Shown: positions 33,578 to 45,211, counted from the first letter of the stretch. The stretch is DNA of 64,000 bases from Cycas panzhihuaensis (GCA_023213395.1 CM041465.1:210807741-210871740); one strand, 5' to 3'. Numbers and translations are program-made. The notes: generated by a model from the letters alone, not told the origin.

Positions 33578-34608
33578 ATGGCCTCCTCTGCTATAGCTTT
33601 GCCTGAAGTCAATAAATTGACTGAAATGAACTTTAGCATCTACAAAGGGTCTTTTAAGAGCCAAACATGCTTGGAAAATCACAACTAGGGAAGAAAAACA
33701 GCCCACAAACATAGTGGACCTGTTGAATTGGGAAGAAAGGAATAACAATGTTGTATCTGTTCTCAAACTTTCAATCTTAGACTCTCTATTGACTTATGTA
33801 AATGGCATTGAAAGTGCTCATGAAATTTGGAAAACAATGTCCTCCATGTTTAGTCGAAAAAATGAAGCCAGAATAGTTGCTCTCAAGAAAGAACTATACA
33901 AGCTTAGAATGCAAGAGCGTCATTCATTTTCTGATTTCATAGCCAAATTAACCAATGTAAAAAATGCACTCCTCACAGTAGGAGATAAAGTAATAGATAC
34001 CGAATTGATATATCTTGTGCTCAACAAATTACCAAAGTCATTTGACAACATGGTAAATATGCTAACAGCTGGAGGGCAAACAACAACCATGACTTTTGAT
34101 GTTCTTACATGTCACATGCTTGGCCAAGAACAATGGAACTAAAGATATGAAGAAGATGTTGAAACAGGAGAAGCACTTGTCACCAAACTGAACTTAGGAG
34201 GTCAAGGACAAGGCCAACACAACCCAAGAACACAAGGTAGAGGACCAATCGGCATCAAAGGTCGTTGGACCGATGGAAGAGGAAGAGGAAGACCTATCCT
34301 CCACGTGAAGCAAGGGTTTACTTCAACTGTGGCAAATCTAGTTATTTTTCAAGTAATTGTAAGGCTTTTGATATCTGCTATCACTGTAGACAAATTGGTC
34401 ATTACCCATATCAATGCTACCAAAGGCGAATGAAGATTTAGAAAGGGAAGCAAATATCAGGAAACTATAGCAAAGAACAAGACTCAATGGAGGACGAAGT
34501 TGAGACTGCTTTTGTAGTAGTGCTAGTTGCCAATTCCAGTGCCATAGAAAATTGGTATGTCGACTCAGGAGCTTCCCACCACATGACTAGAGTTGAAGGA
34601 TGGTTTGA
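33578..34608 (+). pseudogene. Cop6 gag and start of protease
   Basis: ATG 33578 starts MASSAIALPEVNKL, like Cop4. A small deletion and shift near 33640 leads to the frame GLLRAKHAWKITT and LLNWEERNNNVVSVLKLSI. The capsid part includes AHEIWKTMSSMFSRKNEARI and LNKLPKSFDNMVNML, with a stop at 34140-34142. Knuckles follow: FNCGKSSYFSSNC, with first Cys lost, and CYHCRQIGHYPYQC. The protease site YVDSGASHHMT is intact (about 34558-34590). Cop7 interrupts after WFD at 34608. Confidence 0.88.
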
Positions 34609-34985
34609 TGTTAGAAATAATGCACATTCCATTTCATTTCATTTAAGTTCATTTTAGGTTCATTAGAATAATTCCTCACATGGAATATTCTATATAAGAA
34701 TATTCTAGTGAGAGAAGATTCCTAGTCAAAGTTTCTAGAAGTCAAAGATGCTCAACTATTTATGAGGTAGTTTGAGCACACCAAAAATTATGGGGGTGTT
34801 AGGAGTTTGTTGAACCAACTCCTATGTTTAGACATAGTGTAAAGTTATAAATATGCACTTGTATCATTCATATTTTCTTAATGACAATTTGGAGAGTTTA
34901 GTCTTGTTGACGTATCATCACGTCTTGCTTCTTTATGCATGTGATTTTATGTTGTAAGATTAACTTTTATCCCCTCATTCTTACA
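34609..34985 (+). repeat. Cop7 5' LTR
   Basis: 377 bp, TGTTAGAAATAATGCAC to CCTCATTCTTACA. It has CTATATAAGAATA near 34690 as a TATA box. The palindrome-rich patch GGAATATTCTATATAAGAATATTC could form a hairpin at the promoter. Confidence 0.95.
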
Positions 34986-34997
34986 TGGTATCAGAGC
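34986..34997 (+). promoter_or_regulatory. Cop7 primer-binding site (tRNA-Met)
   Basis: TGGTATCAGAGC, perfect complement of the initiator tRNA-Met 3' end, with no spacer after the LTR. Confidence 0.93.
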
Positions 34998-35964
34998 TCC
35001 CAAGTTCTCCCATGTGTACTAAGTTGTTCTTGAGACACTTATGTCTTTTATTCCTCTATGTCTGAGCTCTGCACTGACTAAAATTTTCTGCCCTTGTCCT
35101 GATTTTACACGAGTCTCATTGCTACGGCCTGCTGGTCTCCAGTGTCACACAGTGAGGTATATGTAAAGAGGTTCAGCCCCTGGTGCAGTCACCAGACTGG
35201 AGATGAGGAGACATAGACTTAGTCTGGTTACACAGAGGTAGCTGAGCGTTGTGCGTAACACCGAGACGGACTGAGCCGCCATGTGGGACAGGCTATATCA
35301 AGGTCACGGGAGCCGCCAGGAGGCGGAGAGTCGAGACAAGGGCGCATGTGATAGTCGCCCGCATGGAAGAAGAGAGCCAGACCGAGCCGCCCGCACGGAA
35401 GGAGGAGGGAGACGTCATGCAAAGACAAGATGCCAGCCGCCGGTCGAAGACGGAGATGAACCCCCGTCTAATTCCCAACAGTCTGGAGCCGAGCCGTTGG
35501 AAGTCAAATGCAGCTGCCAAGGAACGAAAATAACGGCGGCCAACAAAAATCAAATTCACATGATTTGTCTTTTTAATGCTTATAACCTTATGTTATAAAC
35601 ATAAGTATATTCCTTTGAATATACTTTTAATATTAACCCTTTACATAGTTTATCATTGAGAAAAATCTCTTTGAGTGATATTATTTTATAAGGGTTAAAA
35701 GAATATTTCTTTCATAAAGTTTTTTTTTAGAAAATTTTATGAGTTTAATCCTTAATGATATTCTTTAATCATCAAGGATACTAAAGTAAACTAGAAGTTT
35801 TGTAATCTCATCCTTAAAATGATTAGAAGGTGAAGTCTTTTCTCTTTTTCATCAATCTCATTACTCCTTCATTTAGACTATTATCTTAATTGTAGAACTA
35901 CCTGGCGGTCACTGAGTTAAAATTAAACTCACACTTGCGGTAGTATTTTCAATCACAAGTCATA
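34998..35964 (+). other. Cop7 leader with a GC-rich island
   Basis: About 35100-35545 is strikingly GC- and CpG-rich in an AT-rich neighbourhood, with repeated GAGCCGCC and CCGCC(C/A)G units. Frames open there are Arg-rich and have no known relatives. The rest (35560-35960) is AT-rich, with CCTGGCGGTCACTGAG near 35901. No host gene fragment is recognised. It could be captured host sequence or a leader regulatory element. Confidence 0.55.
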
Positions 35965-37064
35965 ATGACTTCAGTCAATATTGGAGGATATATATTGCCA
36001 GATTCTCAAAAACTCAATGGCAAAAATTATGTAATATGGAAATTTAAAATTTCCAACATTCTAGCCTTACAAAGGCTTATGGAGATTGTAGAAGAGAAAG
36101 ATAAGAGACCTGATCCAGTTGATAAGATCCAAGAGGCAGCTTGGTTTGATAAAAACCAAAAGGCATTGGCAATAATTAATCTATCAGTTGCTGATGAGTT
36201 AATCACTCACCTTCAAGGCAAGACACTTGCATCGGAAGCTTGGAAGACTCTTAAAGATATGTTTGAAACAAAAAATGAAACAAGAGTCTTGTATTTAAGG
36301 AATCAACTTTATTCATGTAAAATAACAAACAATGACTCTATCACTTCACATTTGCAAAAGATGAAAGAAATTAAGGAACAACTTATTGCAGCTGGTGAGG
36401 ATATTCAAGATAGAGAGCTTGTTAGCATTACTTTGAATAGCTTGCATGCAGGATTTCACATATTTGTGACAAGCATATGTCTTACAAGTAGACGAAACCT
36501 CTAACATTTGAAGAGTTAAGTGGTCTACTATTGCAAGAGGAACAACGGATGGGTTTTTATAATGGAGGAAGTAGCTCCATTGTACTTGCCTCAAAATTTA
36601 AGAAAAAACCTATGCATCATGTTCCAAAGCATCCACCTCAAGCAAGCAACAACAACACTCAAAAATCAAAAAGGGATGTCACTTACAAATATTGCAACAA
36701 GAATGGACATCTTGAAGTTCAGTGTTGGAAGAAGAAGGCTGATATGAAGAAATCAACAACTGCTTTGTCAACAAAAGAGAATGAAAAAGTCTTTGTGTTC
36801 AATGCCACAAATCAAAATTCATGTGAATGGTATGTGGATTCTGGAGCTTCAAAACATACTTCATTTCAAAAAGATTGGTTTGAAGACTTGAAGGAATGTA
36901 ACATTCCTCCCATTGTACTCAGAGACAATAGTCAACATCAAGTTGTTGGTTGTGGCACCATCTGCATTCGTCAACCAAATTATGGAACCTTTAAGGTTTC
37001 CAATGTGCTATTTGTACCTTCCTTCAAGCACAATCTATTATCTGTTAGTTGCATAGCTCAATAA
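35965..37064 (+). pseudogene. Cop7 gag and protease
   Basis: ATG 35965 starts MTSVNIGGYILPDSQKLNGK, then NYVIWKFKISNILALQRLME, the copia Gag signature. The capsid half has AWKTLKDMFETKNETRVLYL and stops at 36502-36504. A shifted frame (36531-37064) holds a knuckle with its first Cys changed to Tyr (YKYCNKNGHLEVQC) and the intact protease site WYVDSGASKHTSF, then VSNVLFVPSFKHNLLSVS. It ends with TAA at 37062-37064; the next part of pol is in the same frame. Confidence 0.9.
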
Positions 37065-38500
37065 GATATCAAGGTAGAATTTGATAAGTCAAAGTGTTTG
37101 ATGAAAAATGACAATGATGTAATAGTTGAAGGTGTGCATGAGAATGGAGTTTATAAGTTCTCTGGCACTTATGAGCTTAGTCTTATGGCTAAAAATTTAG
37201 ATAACACTTTATGGCATGACTGATTTGGTCATTTGAATTATACCAGTCTTCAGCTTATGCATAGATTGAATATGGTAAATGATTTACCTTCAATCAAGAA
37301 AACTGACAAGGTGTGTGGAGCTTGTGCACTTGGAAAGCAGCATAGGGAACCATTCCAAAAATCAAGATGGCGAGCAAAGGGGAAGTTAGAATTGGTACAT
37401 TCTGACTTATGTGGGCCAATCTCACCACATTCATATGGAGGAGCACAATATTTCATCACTTTTATTGATGATTTTACAAGAAAGTGTTGGGTTTATCTCA
37501 TCAAAAACAAATCTGATGCTCTTGCAAAGTTTAGAGAATTCAAAGCTGAAGCTGAAAATTATTCCAATAAAAAGATAAAAATATTGAGAAGTGACAGCGG
37601 AGGCGAATATCTATCCAATGAATTCATCAACTTCTGCAAAAATCATGGGATACAGCATCAACTCACAACGGCATATACTCCACAACAGAATGGTGTTGCA
37701 GAGTGAAAGAATCGTACCATTCTTGAAATGGCACGATGTATGATGAAGGCAAGAGATGTTCCAAAAGGACTTTAGGGAGAAGCTGTTAATACAGCTGTGT
37801 ACTTGTTAAATATTAGTCCTACAAAAGCAGTTAGAAACATAACTCCAGAAGAAGCTTGGACTAATGTAAAACCTTCTGTTGCACATCTCAAAATATTTGG
37901 ATGTATTGCCTATGTTCATGTGCCTAAAGAAAAAAGGCATAAACTTGATGACAAGAGTACAAAATGTATTTTTGTAGGTTACAGCTCGACATCAAAAGCA
38001 TATAGGCTTTGGAATCTCACTGACAAAAAGATTGTCATAAGTAGAGATGTATTGTTTCAAGAAACAAGAGAAGATGATCAGCTCGTTGTACCTATAGAAG
38101 AAGAACAAAAGCATAAAGGAAAAGAAAAATGTGATAGTGAGGATAGTGATCAAAATGAAGCTTCTACCTCTTCTATTTCTGATTCTACATCTTTTCCTAG
38201 TTCTTCAAAAAAATTGCCAAAATGGTATTTACAAACTATTCAAGAATTTGGAGAAGTAAATCTAGATTCTGGAATCCAAACAAGAAGTAAGACTAATCTT
38301 GCTTTGATGGCAAATCTCTTAAGTGTAGAAGAGCCACAAACATTTCATAAAGCCAAGGATGTAACACATTGGCAAAATGCCATGAAAGAAGAATATGACT
38401 CTATCATGAAGAATGACACTTGGGATCTTGTCAAATTACCTCCAGGAAAAAAGGTAATTGGTTGCAGATGGGTGTATCAAGTCAAGTATCAATGTTGGGA
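37065..38500 (+). pseudogene. Cop7 integrase and linker
   Basis: One frame with stops at about 37221 (in HD.FGHLNYTS, CGA to TGA likely), 37704 (GVAE then TGA) and 37773 (TAG for Trp). Zinc region: CGACALGKQHREPF. Core: HSDLCGPI, RSDSGGEY and GVAE provide the D, D and E. Further: ISPTKAVRNITPEEAW, VGYSSTSKAYRLW, an acidic Ser-rich linker, and the RT start HWQNAMKEEYDSIMKNDTWD and CRWVYQVKYQ, where about 50 bp are missing and the frame shifts. Confidence 0.9.
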
Positions 38501-39846
38501 AAGGTTACTCTCAAACACCAAGAGTTGATTATGAAGAAACTTTTGCACCTGTAGCAAAAATGACTACTATAAGGATGTTGATTTCTCTAGCAGCTCAGTT
38601 TAGTTGGGAACTTCATCAAATGGATGTAAAAAATGCCTTTTTAAATGGCATTTTAAATGAAGAAGTCTATATGAAACAACCAGAAGGGTTTGAAAAAGGA
38701 GAGAATGAACAACTTGTTTGCAAGTTGAAGAAAGCTCTTTATGGGCTGAAACTTGCACCAAGGGCGTGGTACTCACGCATTAATGAATATTTTGTTTCAC
38801 ATGGGTTCACAAGATGTGAATCTGATCATAGCTTGTATGTGTTGCATAAGGATCGTGATATCCTAATTGTAGCTTTGTATGTGGATGATTTAATTTTGAT
38901 TGGATCTAGTGTTGAAAAGATCAACATACTCAAAAAGCAACTATCAAAAGCTTTTGATATGACTGATCTTAGTCTATTGCATTTCTACCTAGGAATAGAA
39001 ATCTGGCAAAAGAAAGATCATATCTTTGTATCTCAGTCAAAGTATGCTTACAATTTATTAAAACGCTTCCATATGGAAAGTTGTAAACCAATTTCAACTC
39101 CAATGGAAGTTGGTCTCAAATTGGTAAAAGAAAGCAATGAAAAAATAGTAAATGAAACTTTGTATAGACAACTAGTGGGTAGTCTTATATATTTGACTAA
39201 CACTAGACCTGATTTGAGTTATGTTGTTGGTATTGTATCAAGATACATGAATGCTCCTTCAATATCACATTGGAAAGCAGCAAAGCGCATTCTGATATAT
39301 GTTCATGGAACTATTCGGTTTGGACTCCTATTTTAGAAATCTTCTAAATTTGTACTACGTGGATTCACCGACTCAGGCTGGGCAGAAGATGCTGACACAA
39401 GAAGATCTACATCAAGATATTCATTCACACTCAATTCCAGAATGATCTCATGGAGCAGTAAATTACAGGCAACGGTTTCTTTGTCATCCACTGAAGCTGA
39501 ATACAAAGCTGCAGTAACCGCAACTTGTGAAGCTATTTGGCTTAAAGGACTTCTTAGCCACTTCAAACTTGATCAAGATGAACCAACTCAATTATTTTGC
39601 GACAATCAAGGTGCAATCCAACTGTCAAAGAATCCAGTTTTCCACGCAAGGAGTAAACATGTGGAAATTCATCATCATTTCATTCGAGAACAAGTGGAGA
39701 AAGGAGTAGTCGAATTGGTTTATTGTAGCTCAAGTGATCAAATTGTAGATTTACTTACCAAAGCTTTGAGTCGTGAAAATTTTGAAAGATTGAGAACATT
39801 AATGTTTGTAAGAGAAAATGAACTTAACATTATGGGAGGGTGTTAG
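38500..39846 (+). pseudogene. Cop7 reverse transcriptase and RNase H
   Basis: One frame with a single stop at 39334-39336. [58 protein letters not shown], intact YVDDL and LSLLHFYLGIEIWQKKDH. RNase H: FTDSGWAEDADTRRSTSRY, where the usual DSDW has Gly for Asp, [37 protein letters not shown] and VDLLTKALSRENF. It ends with TAG at 39844-39846, inside the start of the 3' LTR. Confidence 0.93.
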
Positions 39847-40217
39847 AAATAATGCACATTCCATTTCATTTCATTTAAGTTCATTTTAAGTTCATTAGAA
39901 TAATTCCTCACATGGAATATTCTATATAAGAATATTTTAGTGAGAGAAGATTCCTAGTCAAAGTTTCTAGAAGTCAAAGATGCTCAACTATTTATGAGGT
40001 AGTTTGAGCACACCAAAAATTATAGGGGCGTTGGGAGTTTGTTGAACCAACTCCTATGTTTAGACATAGTGTGAAGTTACAAATATGCACTTGTATCATT
40101 CATATTTTCTTAATGAGAATTTGGAGAGTTTAGTCTTGTTGATGTATCATCACCTCTTGCTTCTTTATGCATGTGATTTTATGTTGTAAGATTAGCTTTT
40201 ATCCCCTCATTCTTACA
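39841..40217 (+). repeat. Cop7 3' LTR
   Basis: 377 bp, same length as the 5' LTR, with 11 substitutions and no indels. It is preceded by the purine tract TGGGAGGG (39833-39840) and followed by TTTGA. Confidence 0.95.
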
Positions 40218-42986
40218 TTTGAAACTCTGAAACCATATGATCTTAATAAATTTGTGGAATTAAGAAATAATTTTCTCTTTCACATAAAAGGAATTGGTCA
40301 GATAGCCATAAAAATTAATGGAAAAATTCAATGAATAGGCAATATTCTTTTTGTACCAGGAATGAAGAAAAATCCCTTGTCAGTATCTCAGTTAAGTGAA
40401 AAAAAAACAGAGAACAATATTCGATGAAAATGGTCATTGTTACATTTTGGATATGAAAAAGAATGGTATTGTAATAGCTGAAGAAGTAAAATGCAACAAA
40501 CTCTATAAGTTGTTTTCTACCCCTATGCTGCCAGACAAAGGATCCACCAAACTCATATCTGATGTAAATTCACTTGTTGTGGCAAGTAATGATGCTAATG
40601 AAATGCGGCATTTGAAGTATGGACATATCTCACATGATAGGTTAGAAAGATTAAAAAATCAAGTGTGTTCGTTCTGATGGAGGAGGAGAATTTGTATCTA
40701 AAGACTTCCTTCAGTTTTGTAAATTCTATGGAATCTGCAAACAAGTCACAACTCTGTATATACCATACTCAAATGGTGTGCCAGAGAGAATGAACAGAAC
40801 AATTTTAGAAATGGCTCAGTCTTTGTTGAATGACAGGGAAATCACAAAAAGATACTGGTAAAAAGCTGTCAATATAGCTATCTATCTGATTAACAGGAGT
40901 CCAACTCAAGCCTTGCACAAAGTGACACCTAAAGAAGCATGGGTTGAGCATAAATCAAATGTAAGTCATCTTAGAGTTTTTAGTTGTAAAACTTATGTAC
41001 ATATTCCAGAAAAAAAAAAAAAAACAAATTAGATAACAAAAGCATAGAGTGCATAATGGTTGAATACAGTAATCGCTCAAAAGCATACAGGTGTCTTGAT
41101 CCAAAAACAAACTATATGTTAGCAGAGACGTAGTATTTGATGAAGGGATAAGGCACACCAAGATAGAGTATTAGGAAATGAACATAGATAATAAACAATT
41201 GATTATAATTCAACCAAATGAGGAATCAATAATTACTTTAGAAGATGTTGAAGCTGAAAGTGAAACTTCAGATCAAAAGGCACCTGACATCAATCAAGCA
41301 AGTAATCTCGATATGACTCAAAAAGAAGAAGAGCAGAGACTAGAGTAAGAACAAAACTCAAAAAGGGTACCAAAATGATATTTTAAAACTCTTGAAGAAA
41401 CAAAAGGAGAAGTGTTTGAACATAGGAAAAGGTCTAAAAAACCACAAGCACAGGTTTGCTCTATTGAACCAACCACATTTGAGAAAGCAAGCATATTCCA
41501 AACATGGAGAACGACAATGGACGTTGAAATGTAAGCCATTTACAAGAATGTGACTTGGGACTTAGTAGAACCTCCTGAGAATAAACCCATTATAAACTGC
41601 AAATGGGTATATAGAGTAAAAGAAAAAACAAATGGAGAAATTGAGAAGTACAAAGCAAGATTGGTGGCAAAAGGTTACACACAAACTGTTGGAATCGATT
41701 ATGAAGAAACATTCTCACCAGTGGCAAAATTAAACACTGTGAGGACAGTAATCGTAATAGCTACTTAGAAAGGATAGAAAATTTGTTAGATGGACGTAAA
41801 AAGTGCATTTCTAAATGGAGATCTTCAAGAAGAAGCCTACATGCACCAACGTGAAGGGTACACAAAATCCAGGCAAGAGAACCTGGTCTGCAAACTAAAA
41901 AAGGCGTTGTATGGACTCAAGCAAGCACCAAGGGCCTAGTATACGAAATTGGACAAATATCTTATCCAAAATAGCTTTCACAGGTGTGAGTCAGATCATA
42001 GTCTGTATGTCAAATTTAATCAAGGACTGGTCTCCATTATAGTAATGTATGTTGATGATATGTCGATAACGGGAAATGATGTAGATTTAATTGCACTTAT
42101 CAAAAAGCAGTTTAAAAAAGTTTTCAAAATGACAAACCTTGGAATGTTGCATTATTATCTGGGAATAGAAATTGGACAAAATAAAAACTCTATTATCTTG
42201 TCTCAATCTAAATACATCAAAAATGTGCTGAAAAGGTTCAATATGGAAAGTTGCAACAATGTTGCTACTCCCATGGAGACTGGTTGTGTGTTGAATGTTG
42301 AACAAGAAGCACAACCTGTTAATGCAACTACACACAAATAACTGATTGGAAGTCTGATCTATTTTACAGCTACCAAACCAGACATTTCTTATGCAGTTGG
42401 TGTGGTCTCTAGATTCATGGAAAATCCAAAAATACCTCATTGGAATGCTGCAAAGAGAATTCTGCGATATTTAAAATGAACTATAAATCTTGGATTAGAA
42501 TATGTAAAAGACAATAATATGCAGTTAGCAAGGTTCTGTGATTTTAACTGGGCTACAGACAAAATGGATAGAAAATCAACATCAGGATACTATTTCTTTC
42601 TAGGAACAACCTTAATTTCTTAGAGCAGTAGAAAGCAACATACAATAGCCTTGTCTTCAACAGAAGCAGAGTACAAATCAGCAGTAAACGCAACATGTGA
42701 AGGAGTATGGATCAAGCAACTCCTAAAAGATCTTGGATAAGAACAAACAACACCTACTCAGTTGTTCTGTGACAATCAGAGTACAACCAAGATGACAAAG
42801 AATCCAATACTGCATGCAAGGACCAAACATATAGAAGTACATCATCATTTCATCAAAGAAAAGGTTCAAAACAAAGAAATTGAACTTCTGCATTGTACTT
42901 CAAACAATCAAATTGTTGATGTTCTTACAAAACCCCTAAGTAGAGACAAATTTACCTCATTTAGAAATAGGTTAGGAATAAAATAG
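40218..42986 (+). pseudogene. Cop6 protease end, broken integrase, RT and RNase H
   Basis: Reading resumes FETLKPYDLNKFVEL, then GMKKNPLSVSQLS and the HLKYGHISHDRLERLKN stretch. There the sequence jumps to IKCVRSDGGGEF, so about 310 bp with the integrase zinc end and first catalytic Asp are missing compared with Cop4. Later: GVPERMNRT, TPKEAWVEHKSN, then [22 protein letters not shown], an intact YVDDM (about 42048-42062), TNLGMLHYYLGIEIGQN, and RNase H with [31 protein letters not shown] and VDVLTKPLSRDKF, ending at 42986. Stops are frequent. Confidence 0.9.
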
Positions 42987-43005
42987 TTAAAACATTAAGA
43001 GAGGG

Positions 43006-43222
43006 TGTTAGAAGTAATGTTTTATCTAGGATTCTTCTAGAATACTTTATAAAGGTAAAGTATATTTAAAACACTTTATAAGGGTCATGTATCATCCCCC
43101 CCTTTTTCTCTCTAAGTGACAAGTGGCAAGATCACACTGAGCGGTTGTCATTTGTCCCATATAAGTTGTAATGTATTTATTGATTCATTCTCATTAATGA
43201 AGCATTGAGAGTTCTTTCCATA
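43006..43222 (+). repeat. Cop6 3' LTR
   Basis: 217 bp after a purine tract (AAGAGAGGG, 42997-43005). It ends GTTCTTTCCATA, with CA changed to TA, followed by the AGTTC target duplication and Cop5 protease sequence. Confidence 0.93.
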
Positions 43223-43227
43223 AGTTC

Positions 43228-44310
43228 AACAAGTTTATTTGAAGAATATGGAAGAAGGGTTTCAAGCCAGTCTTCTCTCCCTATCATGTGATTGGAAGCT
43301 CCAAAGTCTATGTACCAATCTTCATTATTTCGGGCACAAGAAGCTAAAGTAGTAATAAATGCAATTTCTTCTTCTTCATCTTTGGTTTGCTCATTGTTGC
43401 AATTGCCTTCAACACACTTCCCTTTGTAGATCCCTGTTCTTCTATATGGACTGTTGCTTGAAAGATATCCAAATCTTCCATAATGATAACAAGGATGAAT
43501 CTCCATTATCTTGCAATCATTGGTAGAATGTCCCTGCCTTTTGTAGTGATAACAGATACAAGTATTTGTTGATCTGCCTCGCGTAGCCCTTGACCTTCCT
43601 CGTATGAATCTTCCTTTGCCTCCTATATCTGTTCATCTCCCTTGCATAGCTCTTCCTTTACCAAAGTCTCGATCTTCAATTCTAAGTCTTGAGAGAAATG
43701 CTTCTTCAATCTCAATCTCTTCTTCACACCTTCGTATCCTTTGTTCCTACTACAGTAAGTGGCCACAAAGAGTATCAAAAGACATAATGCCAGCTTGTCC
43801 TCCTACAATTAGAGTATTTACCAAATTGTCACAGGACTTTGGTAGCTTGTATAGAATGAGACAAACAATCTCTATATCAAACACAAGTTCACCAGCAAAT
43901 GTTAGATTGTCTTTAACTTTTACAACTTTACTAATGAAATTAGAGACTTGTTCCCCCTCCCTTAGATGTATCTTGTATGGTTGTTCTCTTAGAGAAATTA
44001 TTTAGGCTTCATTCTTTTGGCTATATAGGGTAGCAAGAATTCTCTAAGCTTCCACAGATGAAGAGGCCTCATTAATGTGAGTCAAGACAAAATCTCCTAT
44101 TGACAATGTAATGGCTACATGGGCATGCCTATCTCTTTCATCCCAGTTGGCAAGTTTTACAAAGTCAGATTCACCAGGTATTGTTTCTTGCCATGTGACA
44201 ACTTTTCAGGCATTTTTTGCAACCAAAAGTCCTTTCATTTTGATTTTCTAGGCACCATAATTTTGGCCTATCAATTTATCAAAGTCAACTAAGGAGTAAA
44301 TAGAGACCAT
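43228..44310 (-). pseudogene. Cop5 gag and protease
   Basis: ATG at 44310-44308 (minus) starts MVSIYSLVDFDKLIGQNYGA. A TAG follows where Trp is conserved; the same change recurs at two other Trp positions, as expected of G-to-A decay. The capsid region reads LREGEQVSNFISKVVKVKDN and LYKLPKSCDNLVNTL. Zinc knuckles are degenerate (CYHYKRQGHSTNDC; CYHYGRFGYLSSN). The protease site is YIDFGASNHMIG, with Phe for Ser in DSGAS. The frame is cut at VEL by Cop6 and resumes as GDNF in 32611. Confidence 0.85.
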
Positions 44311-44985
44311 TTTTTCAATGAGAGAACAAAAAACTATGTGAAAGATGATTTTTTTCCAGTGATAGGAAAGGGTCGTACGGTTGTATGAAAAAAGTACAGG
44401 TGTACGGATGCCCCAAAAATACCCTCAAAATGTAGCTCTCTCCAATGCCTATCTAAATCTACAATTAGTCTTTTATCTAACTTTTGGTTTGTTCAAAAAA
44501 CGACCCAAAACCCTGAGTGGTAGCTAGGGTCTGCAAATGTTTTTTGCTCATATTTTTAAAAATCTCTACAAATTTATACTTAATTGAAAGCTTATTTCAT
44601 AACGAAGATTTTAAGACCAGTTTCAGCCAATGAAACGAAGAAATCTGAAAGAAAACATCAAAGAGTCTCAAACTCGCACCCACGATTTTGCTCAAATTCC
44701 CACCTATAAAAGTCGAATCTGAAAAAGCTTCTTTGGAACAGCAATTGTACTCAGTGAGGCGCCTACATTGGTGAAATTTCAAGGCAATTTGAGAACTTTG
44801 ATTTTTGATCGTACAGTCTGTATGGATTCGTATAGAATCTGTACCGCTAATTGTACATTGTCTTAAAAAATTAATTGTTACACAATTTGTTCTATTAGCA
44901 TTTGTTCCACTGATATTCGTTCTTCTAAAACTATTCTTCAATTTTTTTCCTCAGATTAGACTTCCATAAATGCCCTAATAAAAAT
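44311..44985 (-). other. Cop5 leader with GTACG-rich clusters
   Basis: No gene. In element orientation, cluster 1 (44857-44809) has TGTACAATTAGCGGTACAG, CTATACGAAT and CTGTACGATC, then AAAAATCAAAGTTCTC. Cluster 2 (44411-44372), near the gag ATG, has CATCCGTACACC, TGTAC and CAACCGTACGACC. Positions relative to primer-binding site and gag agree with Cop4 and Cop6. Confidence 0.7.
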
Positions 44986-44997
44986 GCTCTAATACCA
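44986..44997 (-). promoter_or_regulatory. Cop5 primer-binding site, one mismatch
   Basis: The minus strand reads TGGTATTAGAGC, the tRNA-Met complement with C changed to T at position 7. It touches the LTR directly. Confidence 0.8.
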
Positions 44998-45211
44998 TGT
45001 TAAAAAAACAGAGCACAAAAGTAATTGTTCTTCATTCAAAAATGATGGGTGAAAATTTCTCTCATATAAATACATCAAGTTTATAAGAGGCATCCAATAC
45101 ATGTGTGCCAAGTGTCACTTTATAATAGAAGAGGGGTCATGACACACAACCCTCAATTATATATAAGAGATATTAATGTAAAACATAGGATAGAACATTA
45201 ATATTTTAACA
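44998..45211 (-). repeat. Cop5 5' LTR
   Basis: 214 bp. On the minus strand it starts TGTTAAAATATTAATG and ends TTTTTTTAACA. It holds a TATTTATATGAG box (minus strand, near 45065-45075). The single copy is placed by its primer-binding site and TG...CA ends. Confidence 0.75.

Larger units (their letters stand above)
34609..40217 (+). mobile_element. Cop7: complete Ty1/copia retrotransposon inserted in Cop6
   Basis: 5609 bp with 377-bp LTRs (34609-34985 and 39841-40217), tRNA-Met primer-binding site, leader, gag, protease, integrase, RT and RNase H. The 5-bp target duplication is TTTGA at 34604-34608 and 40218-40222. The LTRs differ at 11 of 377 positions (2.9%). It is one of the best preserved elements here, but gag has a shift, pol has a few stops, and about 50 bp at the RT start are deleted. 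Confidence 0.96.
32617..43222 (+). mobile_element. Cop6: Ty1/copia retrotransposon inserted in Cop5, split by Cop7
   Basis: LTRs of 216 and 217 bp at 32617-32832 and 43006-43222, with the 5-bp duplication AGTTC at 32612-32616 and 43223-43227. Without Cop7 the element is about 5 kb. The LTRs differ at about 12 positions (5.5%); the last CA of the 3' LTR has become TA. The internal order is copia. About 310 bp of the integrase core is deleted. It is a close relative of Cop4 by leader, gag and pol. Confidence 0.94.
32095..45211 (-). mobile_element. Cop5: 5' half of a Ty1/copia retrotransposon, split by Cop6 and joined to Gyp2
   Basis: From high to low coordinates on the minus strand: LTR 45211-44998, primer-binding site 44997-44986, leader, gag 44310 to about 43507, protease, then the Cop6 insertion, then GAG-pre-integrase and integrase start 32611-32095. 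At 32094 it becomes gypsy integrase. RT, RNase H and 3' LTR of copia type are missing. It is related to Cop4 and Cop6. Confidence 0.85.

Noticed and set aside
35249-35598. Overlapping ORFs on both strands in the Cop7 leader as host genes
   Set aside because: They are open in several frames because of GC-rich composition, with no domain or splice evidence.
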